The notes under the pieces were generated by a model. That model worked only from the letters and a program-made list of their open reading frames with translations. It did not search any database and was not told the origin of the DNA. From Oleispira sp964022115 (lineage in GTDB: Bacteria > Pseudomonadota > Gammaproteobacteria > Pseudomonadales > Oceanobacteraceae), in NCBI GenBank assembly GCA_964022115.1, contig CAXIBC010000046.1, forward strand, positions 1-23,036: a DNA stretch of 23,036 nucleotides, given 5' to 3'. Below, piece by piece: positions 1 through 7,999 of the stretch. The stretch's first letter is position 1. Each line of letters begins with the position of its first letter. The position numbers and the translations under genes are program-made.

Positions 1-1683
1 GACGTATTGCCCACGACCATGCTCTTTGGCTTGGTACATAGCCATATCCGCATGTTTATTTAAGCTGGATGAGTCACTACCATGATCTGGGTAAATGGCA
101 ATGCCTATGCTTGCCCCTATTTGAATAGCATGCTCATCAATAACTATCTGCTTGCATAGCTGGGCTATGATTTTTTCCGCAACCAGAGCAATGTCGGTTT
201 CATTGTATTGACTGTCTAAACTCGGCAAAATTACGGTAAATTCATCCCCCCCTAAGCGAGCAACGGTATCTGATTTGCGTACGCTGTGAGTGAGTATATT
301 GGCTACTTTAATTAATAATTTATCACCCACTTCGTGACCATAATTATCATTCACGAATTTAAATTTGTCTAAATCTAAAAAGAAAATAGCAAAGTGTTGG
401 TTATTACGCTTGGCTAACTCTAAGGTTTGACTTAAGCGATCGTTATAGAGCATTCGATTGGGAAGCTGGGTGAGTGGATCAAGGTAGGCCAATTTTTCTA
501 GTTGCTCTGCAGCTCTTAATTGCTCTGATATATCATGAGCAATACCTAAGTAACCAGAGATATGGCCGTGATTATCATAGAGCGCCGTGACGGATAGGCG
601 TACAGGGATTTTAGTGCCGTTTTTATGGATGTAAGTCCAATTGTTTTCATCAATGATGCCCGTTTTGGCTTTTGCGACAAAGGTCTCGAAACTAGGGGTT
701 ATGTCGATGCCTAATTCGGCCGATAATATTCTACTACGCGCAGATATTTCATCGGCATCATGAAAAACAGCAGGGGTCTGCTTACCTATTAGTTCAGATT
801 TATCATAGCCTAGCATTTTTTCTGCACTGGAATTAAAGGTAGTGATTATTCCCTGAGTATCGGTAGAGATCATACTGTAATTAGTGCTTTGAATGATGGC
901 ATCGTTGACTTGCTGATTAAATATGAGCGCATCTTCATCGCGAGAAAATTGGGTGACCAATTCATTAATCATTTTAGCAATATGAGTGAGTTCATCATTT
1001 CCTTGTAATCGTATTTGTGCGTCTCTATTACCTCTTGACCATAGGTCTAAGGTGGTTTCAATTTGTAATACTCGTGTGGTTATTTTTATCTGCAAAATGA
1101 GCATTAATATAATAGCGGCTAAACTGCTGCCTAAGGCTATGTAGAGAGATTGTTTTATTAACCATGTACGGGCTTGGTGCTGGCGGTATTCGATATCAAT
1201 TTGGTAATATATAAAACCACAAGAGAAGCCCCTTAATCCTTTTGTTAGGTCACGAACGCATAAACTATTATAGCCATCTAATAGCTTTCTATTATCAGCA
1301 AACTGGGTCTGACTGGCCATGGATGATAAGGTTTTTTTAACCATGTGGGTTTGAATATTATATTGGCTACTTTGCCAAGGGTTTTCTAGTTCTTGCTGAC
1401 TTCCTGACGCGATTATGATGCCTTGCTCATCCACAACCAGCATAGCTTTATTATCTAACTCAGTGGCTTTGAAAGAATGTAAGGAATTAATGGCACGTAG
1501 ATCTTTTTTGGCTAATAAAGGTTCTATTAATGATTGCAGTTTAGATAGCTCAATGCGCATGTATTGTTCAGATTCTTGCTCAATCGCCGCATCTAGGTCC
1601 GTACGTATCGCAAGATAGCCTATCAGAGTGACCAATAAGGAAAACACGATTAATAAAACAGGAATTAAGACTCTTAAAGACAT
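1..1683 (-). CDS. Membrane-bound PAS-GGDEF diguanylate cyclase (partial, runs off left edge)
   Basis: My own translation of the minus strand from the ATG at 1683-1681 is open for 561 codons to the window edge, so the C-terminus is missing. It would make c-di-GMP from two GTP at the inner membrane. Order seen: TM1 at about residues 4-24; an extracytoplasmic sensor region of about 150 residues; TM2 at about 174-198; a HAMP-like linker; a PAS domain at about 265-380 (ISTDTQGIITTFNSSAEKML is typical PAS sequence); and a GGDEF domain from about 393. The active-site motif RLGGDEF has GGDEF at residues 478-482, intact. An inhibitory-site motif RKSD sits at 469-472, five residues before GGDEF, so product inhibition is expected. 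An EAL domain beyond the edge cannot be excluded. It starts 8 bp after the stop of the binding-protein gene, and the ribosome site TAGGGA overlaps that stop, so the two genes are translationally close and almost certainly co-transcribed. Confidence 0.93.
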   Translation of the reverse strand, partial: MSLRVLIPVLLIVFSLLVTLIGYLAIRTDLDAAIEQESEQYMRIELSKLQSLIEPLLAKKDLRAINSLHSFKATELDNKAMLVVDEQGIIIASGSQQELENPWQSSQYNIQTHMVKKTLSSMASQTQFADNRKLLDGYNSLCVRDLTKGLRGFSCGFIYYQIDIEYRQHQARTWLIKQSLYIALGSSLAAIILMLILQIKITTRVLQIETTLDLWSRGNRDAQIRLQGNDELTHIAKMINELVTQFSRDEDALIFNQQVNDAIIQSTNYSMISTDTQGIITTFNSSAEKMLGYDKSELIGKQTPAVFHDADEISARSRILSAELGIDITPSFETFVAKAKTGIIDENNWTYIHKNGTKIPVRLSVTALYDNHGHISGYLGIAHDISEQLRAAEQLEKLAYLDPLTQLPNRMLYNDRLSQTLELAKRNNQHFAIFFLDLDKFKFVNDNYGHEVGDKLLIKVANILTHSVRKSDTVARLGGDEFTVILPSLDSQYNETDIALVAEKIIAQLCKQIVIDEHAIQIGASIGIAIYPDHGSDSSSLNKHADMAMYQAKEHGRGQYV

Positions 1684-1691
1684 AATATTCC

Positions 1692-2636
1692 CTAAGGTAG
1701 AAACGTTGCATTAATAGTGACTTTGTCCGTAGTATTAGGGCGAATTAAACCACTACGCTCCATGTGCTTCGTCAAGCGATCAAATGTTTGGCTTAAGGGT
1801 GGCTGCTTGCCTAATAATAGCCGTTTGTTTTCGGCGAGGTTAGGTAGGGTTAAACCAAAATAACTTTCTTTGGCCTCTTGCTTAGAAATTTTCATCCGTG
1901 ATGCAATAAATTCATAGGAACTTATTGGGTTCTTATGCAGTTGCTCTAAAGCTTTAAACCATCCTTGTGACATATCTAATATCTCATCGTGATGGCTATG
2001 AATAGCATCGGCATGCACAACCAATACATCCACAATTTCACCGGGTAGCTCCTTAGAACTGAATATCTCAATGGCTCCGGCGTTTAATAGCTGAGTTCTG
2101 ACCGGTTCGAACGTGACAATGGCGTCTGCAATTTTATTCTCAAAGGCATCTTTATGACGGCTGAACTCAACATTCACTAATGATATTTTATTTAAATCTA
2201 TCTTATGGACTTCTAATGCTCGGCTTAAGGTATAAGCGCCTACAGCCGTGCTTTCAACGGCTACTTTAGCGCCGATTAAACCTTGCATGTCTTTAATTCC
2301 TGGGTGAGCCATAATGACATCGGCGCCTTCAGATATATCAAGCACCAAAATTACTTCTACTTTTAAACCTGATGAAACTAATGAAACAACTTCATCTAGG
2401 GTTAAAGCGGCAGCTTCTAACGTTCTATTTTTAAAGGCCCGTAATACTTCACTCGTGGATGGGTAATGAATCATACGAATGTCTTGTTTATAAGCATTAA
2501 TTTCTTGCGCGAGATATAAGGGTTCGTAGCCTGGCCATAAGGTAGTCCCCACTCTTAATGTTTGGCTATAACTGCTGGCGCTGAAGAGAATGGCAAGGGT
2601 TAGAATGAATAGGTCAAAAAAACCTGTGATACGCAT
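1692..2636 (-). CDS. Periplasmic ABC-type substrate-binding protein, NMT1/TauA-like
   Basis: This is a secreted solute-binding protein of about 314 residues. Residues 1 to about 24 form a signal peptide (MRITGFFDLF, then a hydrophobic stretch ending ASSYS-Q). The mature protein begins LRVGTTLWPGYEPLYLAQE, the usual first strand and ligand loop of NMT1/TauA/SsuA-type binding proteins (nitrate, sulfonate, taurine or pyrimidine precursors); the ligand cannot be read from sequence. A longer TTG-initiated form from 2666 is possible, but the ATG at 2636 puts the signal peptide at the N-terminus and has a weak AAGAG upstream. No permease or ATPase gene adjoins it. Instead the next gene, 8 bp downstream, is a transmembrane diguanylate cyclase with a periplasmic domain. 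That context suggests a sensory partner rather than a transporter subunit (inference). Confidence 0.88.
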   Translation of the reverse strand: MRITGFFDLFILTLAILFSASSYSQTLRVGTTLWPGYEPLYLAQEINAYKQDIRMIHYPSTSEVLRAFKNRTLEAAALTLDEVVSLVSSGLKVEVILVLDISEGADVIMAHPGIKDMQGLIGAKVAVESTAVGAYTLSRALEVHKIDLNKISLVNVEFSRHKDAFENKIADAIVTFEPVRTQLLNAGAIEIFSSKELPGEIVDVLVVHADAIHSHHDEILDMSQGWFKALEQLHKNPISSYEFIASRMKISKQEAKESYFGLTLPNLAENKRLLLGKQPPLSQTFDRLTKHMERSGLIRPNTTDKVTINATFLP

Positions 2637-2724
2637 AGCTGTTAGCTCTTTAAATAAATAATACAAATCTATTAGAGTCTAGATCAGAATTCAGCTTATG
2701 AAGGGAGTTTTGTGGATAAATAAA
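2637..2724. other. Intergenic leader of the binding-protein/cyclase pair
   Basis: This 88 bp stretch lies between the binding-protein start and the terminator of the upstream minus-strand gene. It must hold the promoter of the two-gene unit. It is AT-rich, and I see no confident -35/-10 pair. Confidence 0.4.
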
Positions 2725-2753
2725 AAAGCCCATTGAGGTTATCAATGGGCTTT
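2725..2753 (-). terminator. Rho-independent terminator of the fabG-like gene
   Basis: A perfect 12-bp stem (AAAGCCCATTGA / TCAATGGGCTTT) encloses a 5-nt loop. Read on the minus strand it is followed by TTTTTTATTTA, a good uridine tract, so it ends the transcript of the reductase at 2836-4254. It also separates that gene from the binding-protein/cyclase pair. Confidence 0.9.
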
Positions 2754-2779
2754 CTATTAAACGTTCAGCATCTGCTAGT

Positions 2780-2838
2780 GATTAAGCATCTGCTATCGGT
2801 TAAGCACCTGTTATCGGTTAAGCACCTGTTATCGGTTA
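2780..2838 (-). repeat. 18-bp tandem repeat spanning the fabG stop codon
   Basis: The minus-strand unit GGTGCTTAACCGATAACA occurs in direct tandem. 2798-2815 and 2816-2833 are identical on the plus strand, 2780-2797 differs at a few bases, and the first part of another copy is the last Gly-Ala codons plus stop of the reductase (2834-2838 and adjoining coding bases). Because 18 is a multiple of three, each copy carries a TAA in frame with the gene: 2836-2838 (real stop), 2818-2820, 2800-2802 and 2782-2784. Confidence 0.95.
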
Positions 2839-4254
2839 AGCACCAACGAGTGATTGACCACATACGCGAACAACGTTACCAGTAACGCCACTGGACGCTG
2901 GGTTCGCGAAGAAAGCGATGGTCTCAGCAACATCAACAGGCTTGCCACCTTGAGAGAGTGAGTTAAGACGACGGCCTACTTCACGAGTCATGAAGGGAAT
3001 CGCATCCGTCATGGCCGTTTCAATAAAACCAGGGGCTACCGCATTGATGGTGATGTTCTTTTCAGCCAATTCATCCGCCATGTATTGTACATAACCGATT
3101 ACACCGGCTTTAGATGCCGCATAGTTTGTTTGGCCTACTTGACCAGCAATACCGTTCATAGACGATACACAGATGATGCTAGCACCAGAATTGATCGTAT
3201 TTGTCGCAAACAGCTCGTTATTGATATGTTCTTCCGCAGATAGGTTGATCGCGATCGTCATATCCCACCAGTGCTGAGGCATGTTGGCTAGAGTTTTATC
3301 GCGTGTGATGCCGGCGTTATGAACAACGATATCAACACCACCCATTTCTTTTAATTTAGCCGCAATTTGTGCAGGAGCTTCTTTAGAAGAAATATCAGCC
3401 AATAAAGATTCACCTGAAATTTCAGACATAACCTTATTCAGATCGGCTTCTGCTGGTGGAATGTCTAAACCTAATACAGTCGCGCCATCACGGGCTAGGG
3501 TGCGGGCGATTGATTCACCAATACCACGAGAAGCACCGGTTACAAGAGCAACCTTACCGGCTAATGGCTTGTGCCAATCAGGGTATTGAACTTCCTTGCC
3601 TTTACGCACATGGATAACCTGGCCAGCAACGTAAGCTGATTTAGCCGATACTAAGAAACGAATGGTTGAGTCCATTTGCTTCTCTGCACCTTCTTCAATG
3701 TAAGCCACTTGTGAAGTAGAGCTCTTTTTACCCACTTCTTTTGCGACCGAGCGAGTGAAACCTTCAAGTGCACGCATTGCCGCGGCTTTTTCACCGTTTT
3801 TGGCTTTCATGTGTGGACGGCCAATAACAATGATACGAGCGTTAGACGTCAGGCTGCGCATGATAGGGTTAAAGAAGGTGTATAACTGAGATAAACCTTC
3901 ACCGTCTTCAATGCCAGAAGCATCAAAAATAACGGCGTTGAATTTTTCTTTCATGCCTTTGGCGCACTCAACCTGAGTCACCTTAACCCCATGGTCAGCA
4001 CCGGCTTTAACGATCTCATTCGCCGTTGCAGAAGCTGATGGGAAAAAGATGTTGGCGTCAGATTGACCAAGGTTACGCACTAGGTCAGAAATTAATTCAC
4101 CATTTTCTGCTGTTCCAACTAAAACATTACCTTCTAAAAAAGTCGCTTGGCTGGCGCTATAACGTTTTAATTCGATTGGTGTTGGTAAACCAACAGTGCT
4201 TAATACTTTGCGGCCCATGCCAGAATTCAACATGCTTTCGTAAAAATTGCCCAT
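2836..4254 (-). CDS. fabG: High-molecular-weight FabG: 3-oxoacyl-(ACP/CoA) reductase
   Basis: This is an NAD(P)H-dependent reductase of 3-ketoacyl thioesters, cytoplasmic, about 472 residues, twice the length of ordinary FabG. The N-terminal 230 residues are a degenerate Rossmann-like domain without a clear nucleotide motif, as in the high-molecular-weight FabG4 type. The C-terminal domain is a full SDR: TGASRGIG at 239-246, HNAG (variant of NNAG) at 312-315, and catalytic Ser365, Tyr378 and Lys382 (YAASK). I chose the ATG at 4254 (MGNFYESML), preceded by GGGAAG about 9 nt away; an in-frame GTG at 4269 would add five residues. It is divergent from a thiolase, a pairing that fits joint reduction and thiolysis/condensation of 3-ketoacyl-CoA, for example in beta-oxidation or polyhydroxyalkanoate-type metabolism (inference). 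Its 3' end is embedded in an 18-bp tandem repeat and is followed by a terminator. Confidence 0.93.
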   Translation of the reverse strand: MGNFYESMLNSGMGRKVLSTVGLPTPIELKRYSASQATFLEGNVLVGTAENGELISDLVRNLGQSDANIFFPSASATANEIVKAGADHGVKVTQVECAKGMKEKFNAVIFDASGIEDGEGLSQLYTFFNPIMRSLTSNARIIVIGRPHMKAKNGEKAAAMRALEGFTRSVAKEVGKKSSTSQVAYIEEGAEKQMDSTIRFLVSAKSAYVAGQVIHVRKGKEVQYPDWHKPLAGKVALVTGASRGIGESIARTLARDGATVLGLDIPPAEADLNKVMSEISGESLLADISSKEAPAQIAAKLKEMGGVDIVVHNAGITRDKTLANMPQHWWDMTIAINLSAEEHINNELFATNTINSGASIICVSSMNGIAGQVGQTNYAASKAGVIGYVQYMADELAEKNITINAVAPGFIETAMTDAIPFMTREVGRRLNSLSQGGKPVDVAETIAFFANPASSGVTGNVVRVCGQSLVGA

Positions 4255-4632
4255 GATATCGCTTCCCACTCTCTAAATATGTGCTGTATAGGGTTTGTGT
4301 GTACTCACTAATCTGTGAGTTTGATAGCCATTAAACCGTATCGAGCAAAAAACGCTAGATACATTACTACCAAGGTAGTTCGATTAGAGCAGCTATCCTA
4401 CAACAATTAATTGACCGCTAGAATGCTTCTAGCGTCACTTCAGCCAATGCTAGAAATAGACTAACAGGTAGACTCAGTTACTTAACGTATTATTAGTGGT
4501 GATGAGGCCTGTACATCTAGGCCCAACCCCAGTTTTTGTAGTCGCTCGTTGTCGCTAGATAGTAGTAGCCGTGCGTTAGTATTAGCTAGCCTAAATTAAC
4601 ACTAGATAGCCTAAATTAAATAGGAACAAATC
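4255..4632. promoter_or_regulatory. Divergent regulatory region with three dyads between fabG and the thiolase
   Basis: This 378 bp stretch has no gene. It holds three perfect inverted repeats: ACTCAC-N6-GTGAGT (4303-4320), ACTACC-AA-GGTAGT (4366-4379) and CGCTAGAA-TGC-TTCTAGCG (4416-4434). It also has a 20-bp-period direct repeat of TAGCCTAAATTAA at 4587-4599 and 4607-4619, just before the thiolase start. The CTAGAT sequence recurs several times. The dyads are candidate operators for both divergent promoters. I could not place -35/-10 boxes with confidence on either strand. Confidence 0.55.
4416..4434. promoter_or_regulatory. Candidate operator dyad CGCTAGAA-TGC-TTCTAGCG
   Basis: This is a perfect 8-bp inverted repeat around a 3-bp centre, roughly midway in the fabG/thiolase divergent region. 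Its size and symmetry suit a dimeric repressor such as a TetR-family protein, but no such regulator is encoded in the window. The assignment is by inference only; a small hairpin is the alternative. Confidence 0.4.
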
Positions 4633-5919
4633 ATGACTCAGCAAATTCGTCGAGTAGCCATTATTGGTGGTAACCGTATTCCATTCGCGCGTTCTAATAC
4701 CACATATTCTTACGCATCTAACCAAGACATGTTGACTGCCGCACTAAATGGCTTGGTTAATCGTTATGATCTTCAAGGTAAGAAAATCGGTGAAGTGATT
4801 GCTGGTTCTGTCATCAAGCACAGCCGTGACTTCAACCTTGCCCGTGAATGTGTATTAAGCACAGCCTTGCACCCAATGACTCCTGCGACGGACATTCAGC
4901 AAGCGTGTGGTACGGGCTTGCAAGCGTGTATGCAAGTTGCTAACAAGATCGCCCTTGGTCATATCGATTGTGGTATTGCCGGTGGTTCTGATACGACGTC
5001 TGACGCACCGATTGGTGTTTCTGAAGGTTTACGTAAAATCCTATTAGATGTTAACCGTGCTAAAACTACTGGCCAGCGTCTGAAGTTACTTTCTAAAATC
5101 CGTCCTAAGCACTTGGCACCACTGGTACCTCGTAATGGTGAGCCACGCACGAACTTGTCGATGGGTGAGCATACAGAAATTACGGTAAAAGAGTGGGGCA
5201 TTACTCGCGAAGAACAAGATGAAATTGGTTTTAACAGCCACAAGAATCTGTTAGCCGCTTACGATCGTGGTTTTTTTGATGACTTGGTAACACCTTTCCA
5301 AGGGTTAGAAAAAGACAACCTAGCCCGTGAACCCAACCTAGAAAAAATGGCTACCCTAAAACCTGCTTTTGATAAGAAATCAGGCAAAGGTACTTTGACC
5401 GCTGCTAACTCTTCTGCATTAACGGATGGTGCTTCTTGTGTATTATTAGCATCAGAAGAATGGGCAAAAGAAAACAACTTACCAGTACGTGCTTATCTTT
5501 CTTTTTATGAGACAGCGGCAGTGGATTTTGTTGGTAAAGATGCTGAAGGTTTATTGATGGCACCAGCGTATGCTGTATCTAACATGCTAGATCGTGCTGG
5601 CTTAACCTTACAAGATTTTGACTTCTACGAAATCCATGAAGCGTTTGCAGGTATTGTAGCTTCAACACTAAAAGCGTGGGAAGACGAGAAGTTCTGTAAA
5701 GAGAAGCTAGGTCGTGATGCTGCTTTGGGCTCTATTGATCGCAGCAAGTTGAACGTTAATGGTTCATCTATTGCTACGGGTCACCCATTTGCCGCAACCG
5801 GTGGTCGCATTGTTTCATCGTTGGCTAAAATGCTAGAAGAGAAGGGTGAAGGCCGTGGTCTTATCTCTATCTGTGCTGCAGGTGGTCAAGGTGTTGTAGC
5901 TATCTTGGAAGCTAAATAA
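4633..5919 (+). CDS. Acetyl-CoA C-acyltransferase (FadI-like thiolase)
   Basis: This is a thiolase of 428 residues that cleaves 3-ketoacyl-CoA with CoA or condenses acyl-CoAs. All catalytic residues are visible: nucleophile Cys92 in QQACGTGLQ, His335 in YEIHEAFAG, His384 in GSSIATGHPFAATGG and Cys414 in ICAAGGQG. The length and the loop between the two thiolase halves fit the FadI type (about 430 residues) rather than the shorter biosynthetic PhaA type. The start ATG at 4633 has AGGA about 7 nt upstream. It stands alone on the plus strand, divergent from the fabG-like gene and ended by a hairpin at 5978-6015. The substrate chain length cannot be told from sequence, and no fadJ-type partner is adjacent. 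Confidence 0.93.
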   Translation: MTQQIRRVAIIGGNRIPFARSNTTYSYASNQDMLTAALNGLVNRYDLQGKKIGEVIAGSVIKHSRDFNLARECVLSTALHPMTPATDIQQACGTGLQACMQVANKIALGHIDCGIAGGSDTTSDAPIGVSEGLRKILLDVNRAKTTGQRLKLLSKIRPKHLAPLVPRNGEPRTNLSMGEHTEITVKEWGITREEQDEIGFNSHKNLLAAYDRGFFDDLVTPFQGLEKDNLAREPNLEKMATLKPAFDKKSGKGTLTAANSSALTDGASCVLLASEEWAKENNLPVRAYLSFYETAAVDFVGKDAEGLLMAPAYAVSNMLDRAGLTLQDFDFYEIHEAFAGIVASTLKAWEDEKFCKEKLGRDAALGSIDRSKLNVNGSSIATGHPFAATGGRIVSSLAKMLEEKGEGRGLISICAAGGQGVVAILEAK

Positions 5920-5953
5920 ACAAAGCTAGATAGTTGTAAAGCTAGATAGTTAA
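5911..5953 (+). repeat. Imperfect tandem repeat spanning the thiolase stop codon
   Basis: The last coding bases GCTAAATAA (5911-5919) are echoed by GCTAGATAG at 5925-5933 and again at 5941-5949. The second and third copies lie in two 16-bp units, 5922-5937 and 5938-5953, identical in the first 14 positions. The third copy's TAG (5947-5949) is in frame with the real stop; the second copy's is not. Confidence 0.75.
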
Positions 5954-5977
5954 AAACCTAGTTTAAGTTAGTCCATT

Positions 5978-6015
5978 AAAACCCGCATTAGATAATATCT
6001 TTTGTGGGTTTTTTT
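5978..6015 (+). terminator. Rho-independent terminator of the thiolase, possibly bidirectional
   Basis: AAACCCGCA (5978-5986) pairs with TGTGGGTTT (6003-6011) through one G-U pair and is followed by seven T (6009-6015). The 16-nt loop can itself pair (AGATA-A-TATCT). The convergent minus-strand dehydrogenase ends at 6020; its transcript would meet the same hairpin followed by only TTTT, so termination in that direction is plausible but weaker. Confidence 0.8.
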
Positions 6016-6019
6016 ATAC

Positions 6020-6787
6020 CTAATAATTTTTGGGTATCACTTTTGTCAGTATCTTGTTGGTAACCGCCTTAGGTAATATTCTCGCCAATCTCATTAAGCT
6101 TGCGCTGATAAATGGAAAAGCGTAATCGGATTTTTCCTTTTCTAGCGCATAAATTATATGTTTCGCGGCTTTCACTTCAGTGATCGCAAACGGAGAGGGA
6201 ATGCCATCTCCTTGAATACGCTCCGTAGCAACAAAACCAGGGTAAATAGAAACAAACTTAATACCAAAGGGTTTTAATTCTATACGGCAGGTGTCCATAA
6301 GGATGCGACCTGCTGCTTTTGCTGCAGAATAGGGTCCTTGCATAGGTAAACCTAAAAATCCTGCTAAAGAGTTGGTATGGGCGATTAAACCATTACCTTG
6401 CAGCTTCATCTGGGTAATGAGTGGCACTAAGAAATTAACTTGGGTATCGTAATTCAGTTGCGTATTTTTCTGAATCTCAGCGACTGTCGCTGTACTCATA
6501 TTAAAAGCAGGACCATCACCCACATTTAATAGTGCAATATCTATGCTATTAAATGTATCTAGTGACTGCTGAATACAGTTCTCAGCTTGAGAGGGGCAGA
6601 GTGCGTCACATACAATGACCAAGGCTTGTGAACCATTCTCGCGAATTTCACGGCTTAGGCTTGCTAATTCGCTTTGTCTGCGCGCGCTTATAATAAGGCG
6701 ATTATTATGATGACTCAGTAATAAAGCAACTTGGCGACCAATACCGGAAGAAGCTCCGGCGATGAGAATCGTTTTATTACTGATCAT
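6020..6787 (-). CDS. Short-chain dehydrogenase/reductase (SDR), substrate unknown
   Basis: This is a cytoplasmic NAD(P)-dependent oxidoreductase of the classical SDR fold, 255 residues. Cofactor motif GASSGIG is at 11-17. The structural NNAG motif is altered to NVGD at 88-91. The catalytic residues Ser140, Tyr153 and Lys157 (YSAAK) are present. Arg36-Arg37 after the second strand (SARRQSE) suggests a preference for NADP (family rule, inferred). The C-terminal tail, rich in Leu/Ile/Lys, may touch membrane or substrate. It begins 33 bp after the DUF819 gene, in the same direction, and is probably the last gene of a three-gene unit. The substrate is not identifiable. The start ATG at 6787 has no strong ribosome site. 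Confidence 0.85.
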   Translation of the reverse strand: MISNKTILIAGASSGIGRQVALLLSHHNNRLIISARRQSELASLSREIRENGSQALVIVCDALCPSQAENCIQQSLDTFNSIDIALLNVGDGPAFNMSTATVAEIQKNTQLNYDTQVNFLVPLITQMKLQGNGLIAHTNSLAGFLGLPMQGPYSAAKAAGRILMDTCRIELKPFGIKFVSIYPGFVATERIQGDGIPSPFAITEVKAAKHIIYALEKEKSDYAFPFISASLMRLARILPKAVTNKILTKVIPKNY

Positions 6788-6796
6788 AATGATGAT

Positions 6797-6824
6797 TCAT
6801 TAAAAGCTAGTCATTAAAAGCTAG
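6797..6824 (-). repeat. Perfect 14-bp tandem duplication spanning the DUF819 stop codon
   Basis: TCATTAAAAGCTAG on the plus strand occurs at 6797-6810 and 6811-6824 without a mismatch. The second copy contains the TAG stop (6821-6823, minus strand) of the membrane-protein gene. The duplication fills most of the 33-bp gap to the dehydrogenase start. Confidence 0.93.
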
Positions 6825-7999
6825 GCCGCCACTAGGTAACGGCTAACATTAGCGACGATAATGCCCAAATAATTACCGACGGCATAACCAATAATTGCCG
6901 CGGCAAAACCAGGTAATAGAATTTCACGATTCTTTAAAGCCCCTGCAATCACAGGAATAAAAGGCACCGACATAATGGCCGCCGAAGACGTAATTAAAAA
7001 GGTATCGGTATCGACCTTAAATAACTTGCATAATAATGCTTGTAAAATGAGTGAGCCAATCAGAATAAAGCTGATATAACCAGCAAGACCTAAATCAATG
7101 TTGGTGAAGATTCCTACATCCGTCATGGTGCCCATGGTAAAACAAAAAACTAAAATCAAATACATGCCTAACTGAAAGCTATTCGCTAGGTTGCGAACTT
7201 TAGGAATGAAAGAGGCGATTAAACCTAAGCTAGTAATGCCGACAATCGTCGTCGTCGACTGATAAGCTTGAGGCACTAAGCTGGCGATAAATAATGCTAA
7301 ACCAACCACTGCACCCGACGTTAATAAGGCCGCTAGCGTTTGTCCGGCTAAGTTCGTATGAAGCAGCTTTTTATAACCATGAGCCGTTTCATCGGCAAGG
7401 TGTTCCATACCCGCATAATCGATCTCATCATTGTTATTTTTAGCTTGGTATTTATTGAGGAATAAACCAAAGACCCTTTGGCCTATGGCCATCACAAAAA
7501 TTAAATACAGAGCTGAGAATAAAATATCGTAAGTGACCATGGTCACGAAAATAGATTCTTTACCATCAATTGCCGTTTTGATTGCTGCCATGTTCGGACC
7601 ACCGCCGGTATAAGCACCTACCGACATCCCGGCTACCTGCCACACATCCGCTACTTGATCGTTAAAGAGTATGGCCCCAGCTGTACTGATGACGATTACG
7701 GAAAATAGCGCGAGCCCCATGCCTTTTAACGTATCACCGGCCATGGATAAGGCGCTTTTAACATTGATGGAGAAAAGTAATAGCGGCAAAGCAATAGCGA
7801 TACTGATTTCAGAAACGTCTTTTTGAACTGAGTTGATGGTTTCAACATTAAAAAATAATGATAAATCTAACCCGGCTGCAATGGCGATACCTAAACCAAA
7901 CGATAACACCACGACCCCGGCTTTATCGAGTAGTGACAATCTTTGGCAGGCAAAAATGATCAAGGCTGGAATTAATAGGTAAGCAAGTACCAGTATCAT
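6821..7999 (-). CDS. DUF819-family integral membrane protein (YjcL-like), putative transporter
   Basis: This is a 392-residue polytopic inner-membrane protein with about ten hydrophobic helices separated by short loops. The longest hydrophilic loop lies near residues 185-215 (KYQAKNNNDEIDYAGMEH). Sequences such as GAYTGGGPNMAAIKTAIDG, in the first half, are characteristic of the DUF819 family, whose members are predicted carriers without settled substrates. The start ATG (7997-7999) overlaps the stop of the upstream racemase-like gene in ATGA, indicating translational coupling. That context suggests transport of a compound related to the upstream PLP enzyme's substrate, such as a D-amino acid or hydroxy-amino acid (inference). 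The 3' end lies in a tandem duplication. Confidence 0.85.
   Translation of the reverse strand: MILVLAYLLIPALIIFACQRLSLLDKAGVVVLSFGLGIAIAAGLDLSLFFNVETINSVQKDVSEISIAIALPLLLFSINVKSALSMAGDTLKGMGLALFSVIVISTAGAILFNDQVADVWQVAGMSVGAYTGGGPNMAAIKTAIDGKESIFVTMVTYDILFSALYLIFVMAIGQRVFGLFLNKYQAKNNNDEIDYAGMEHLADETAHGYKKLLHTNLAGQTLAALLTSGAVVGLALFIASLVPQAYQSTTTIVGITSLGLIASFIPKVRNLANSFQLGMYLILVFCFTMGTMTDVGIFTNIDLGLAGYISFILIGSLILQALLCKLFKVDTDTFLITSSAAIMSVPFIPVIAGALKNREILLPGFAAAIIGYAVGNYLGIIVANVSRYLVAA

Noticed and set aside
2780..2838. CRISPR-like array
   Set aside because: The units are directly abutting 18-bp tandem copies with no spacers and no cas genes.
4026..4256. Plus-strand open frame of 76 codons within the fabG-like gene
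   Set aside because: Fully antisense to a clear SDR gene with no recognisable protein features.
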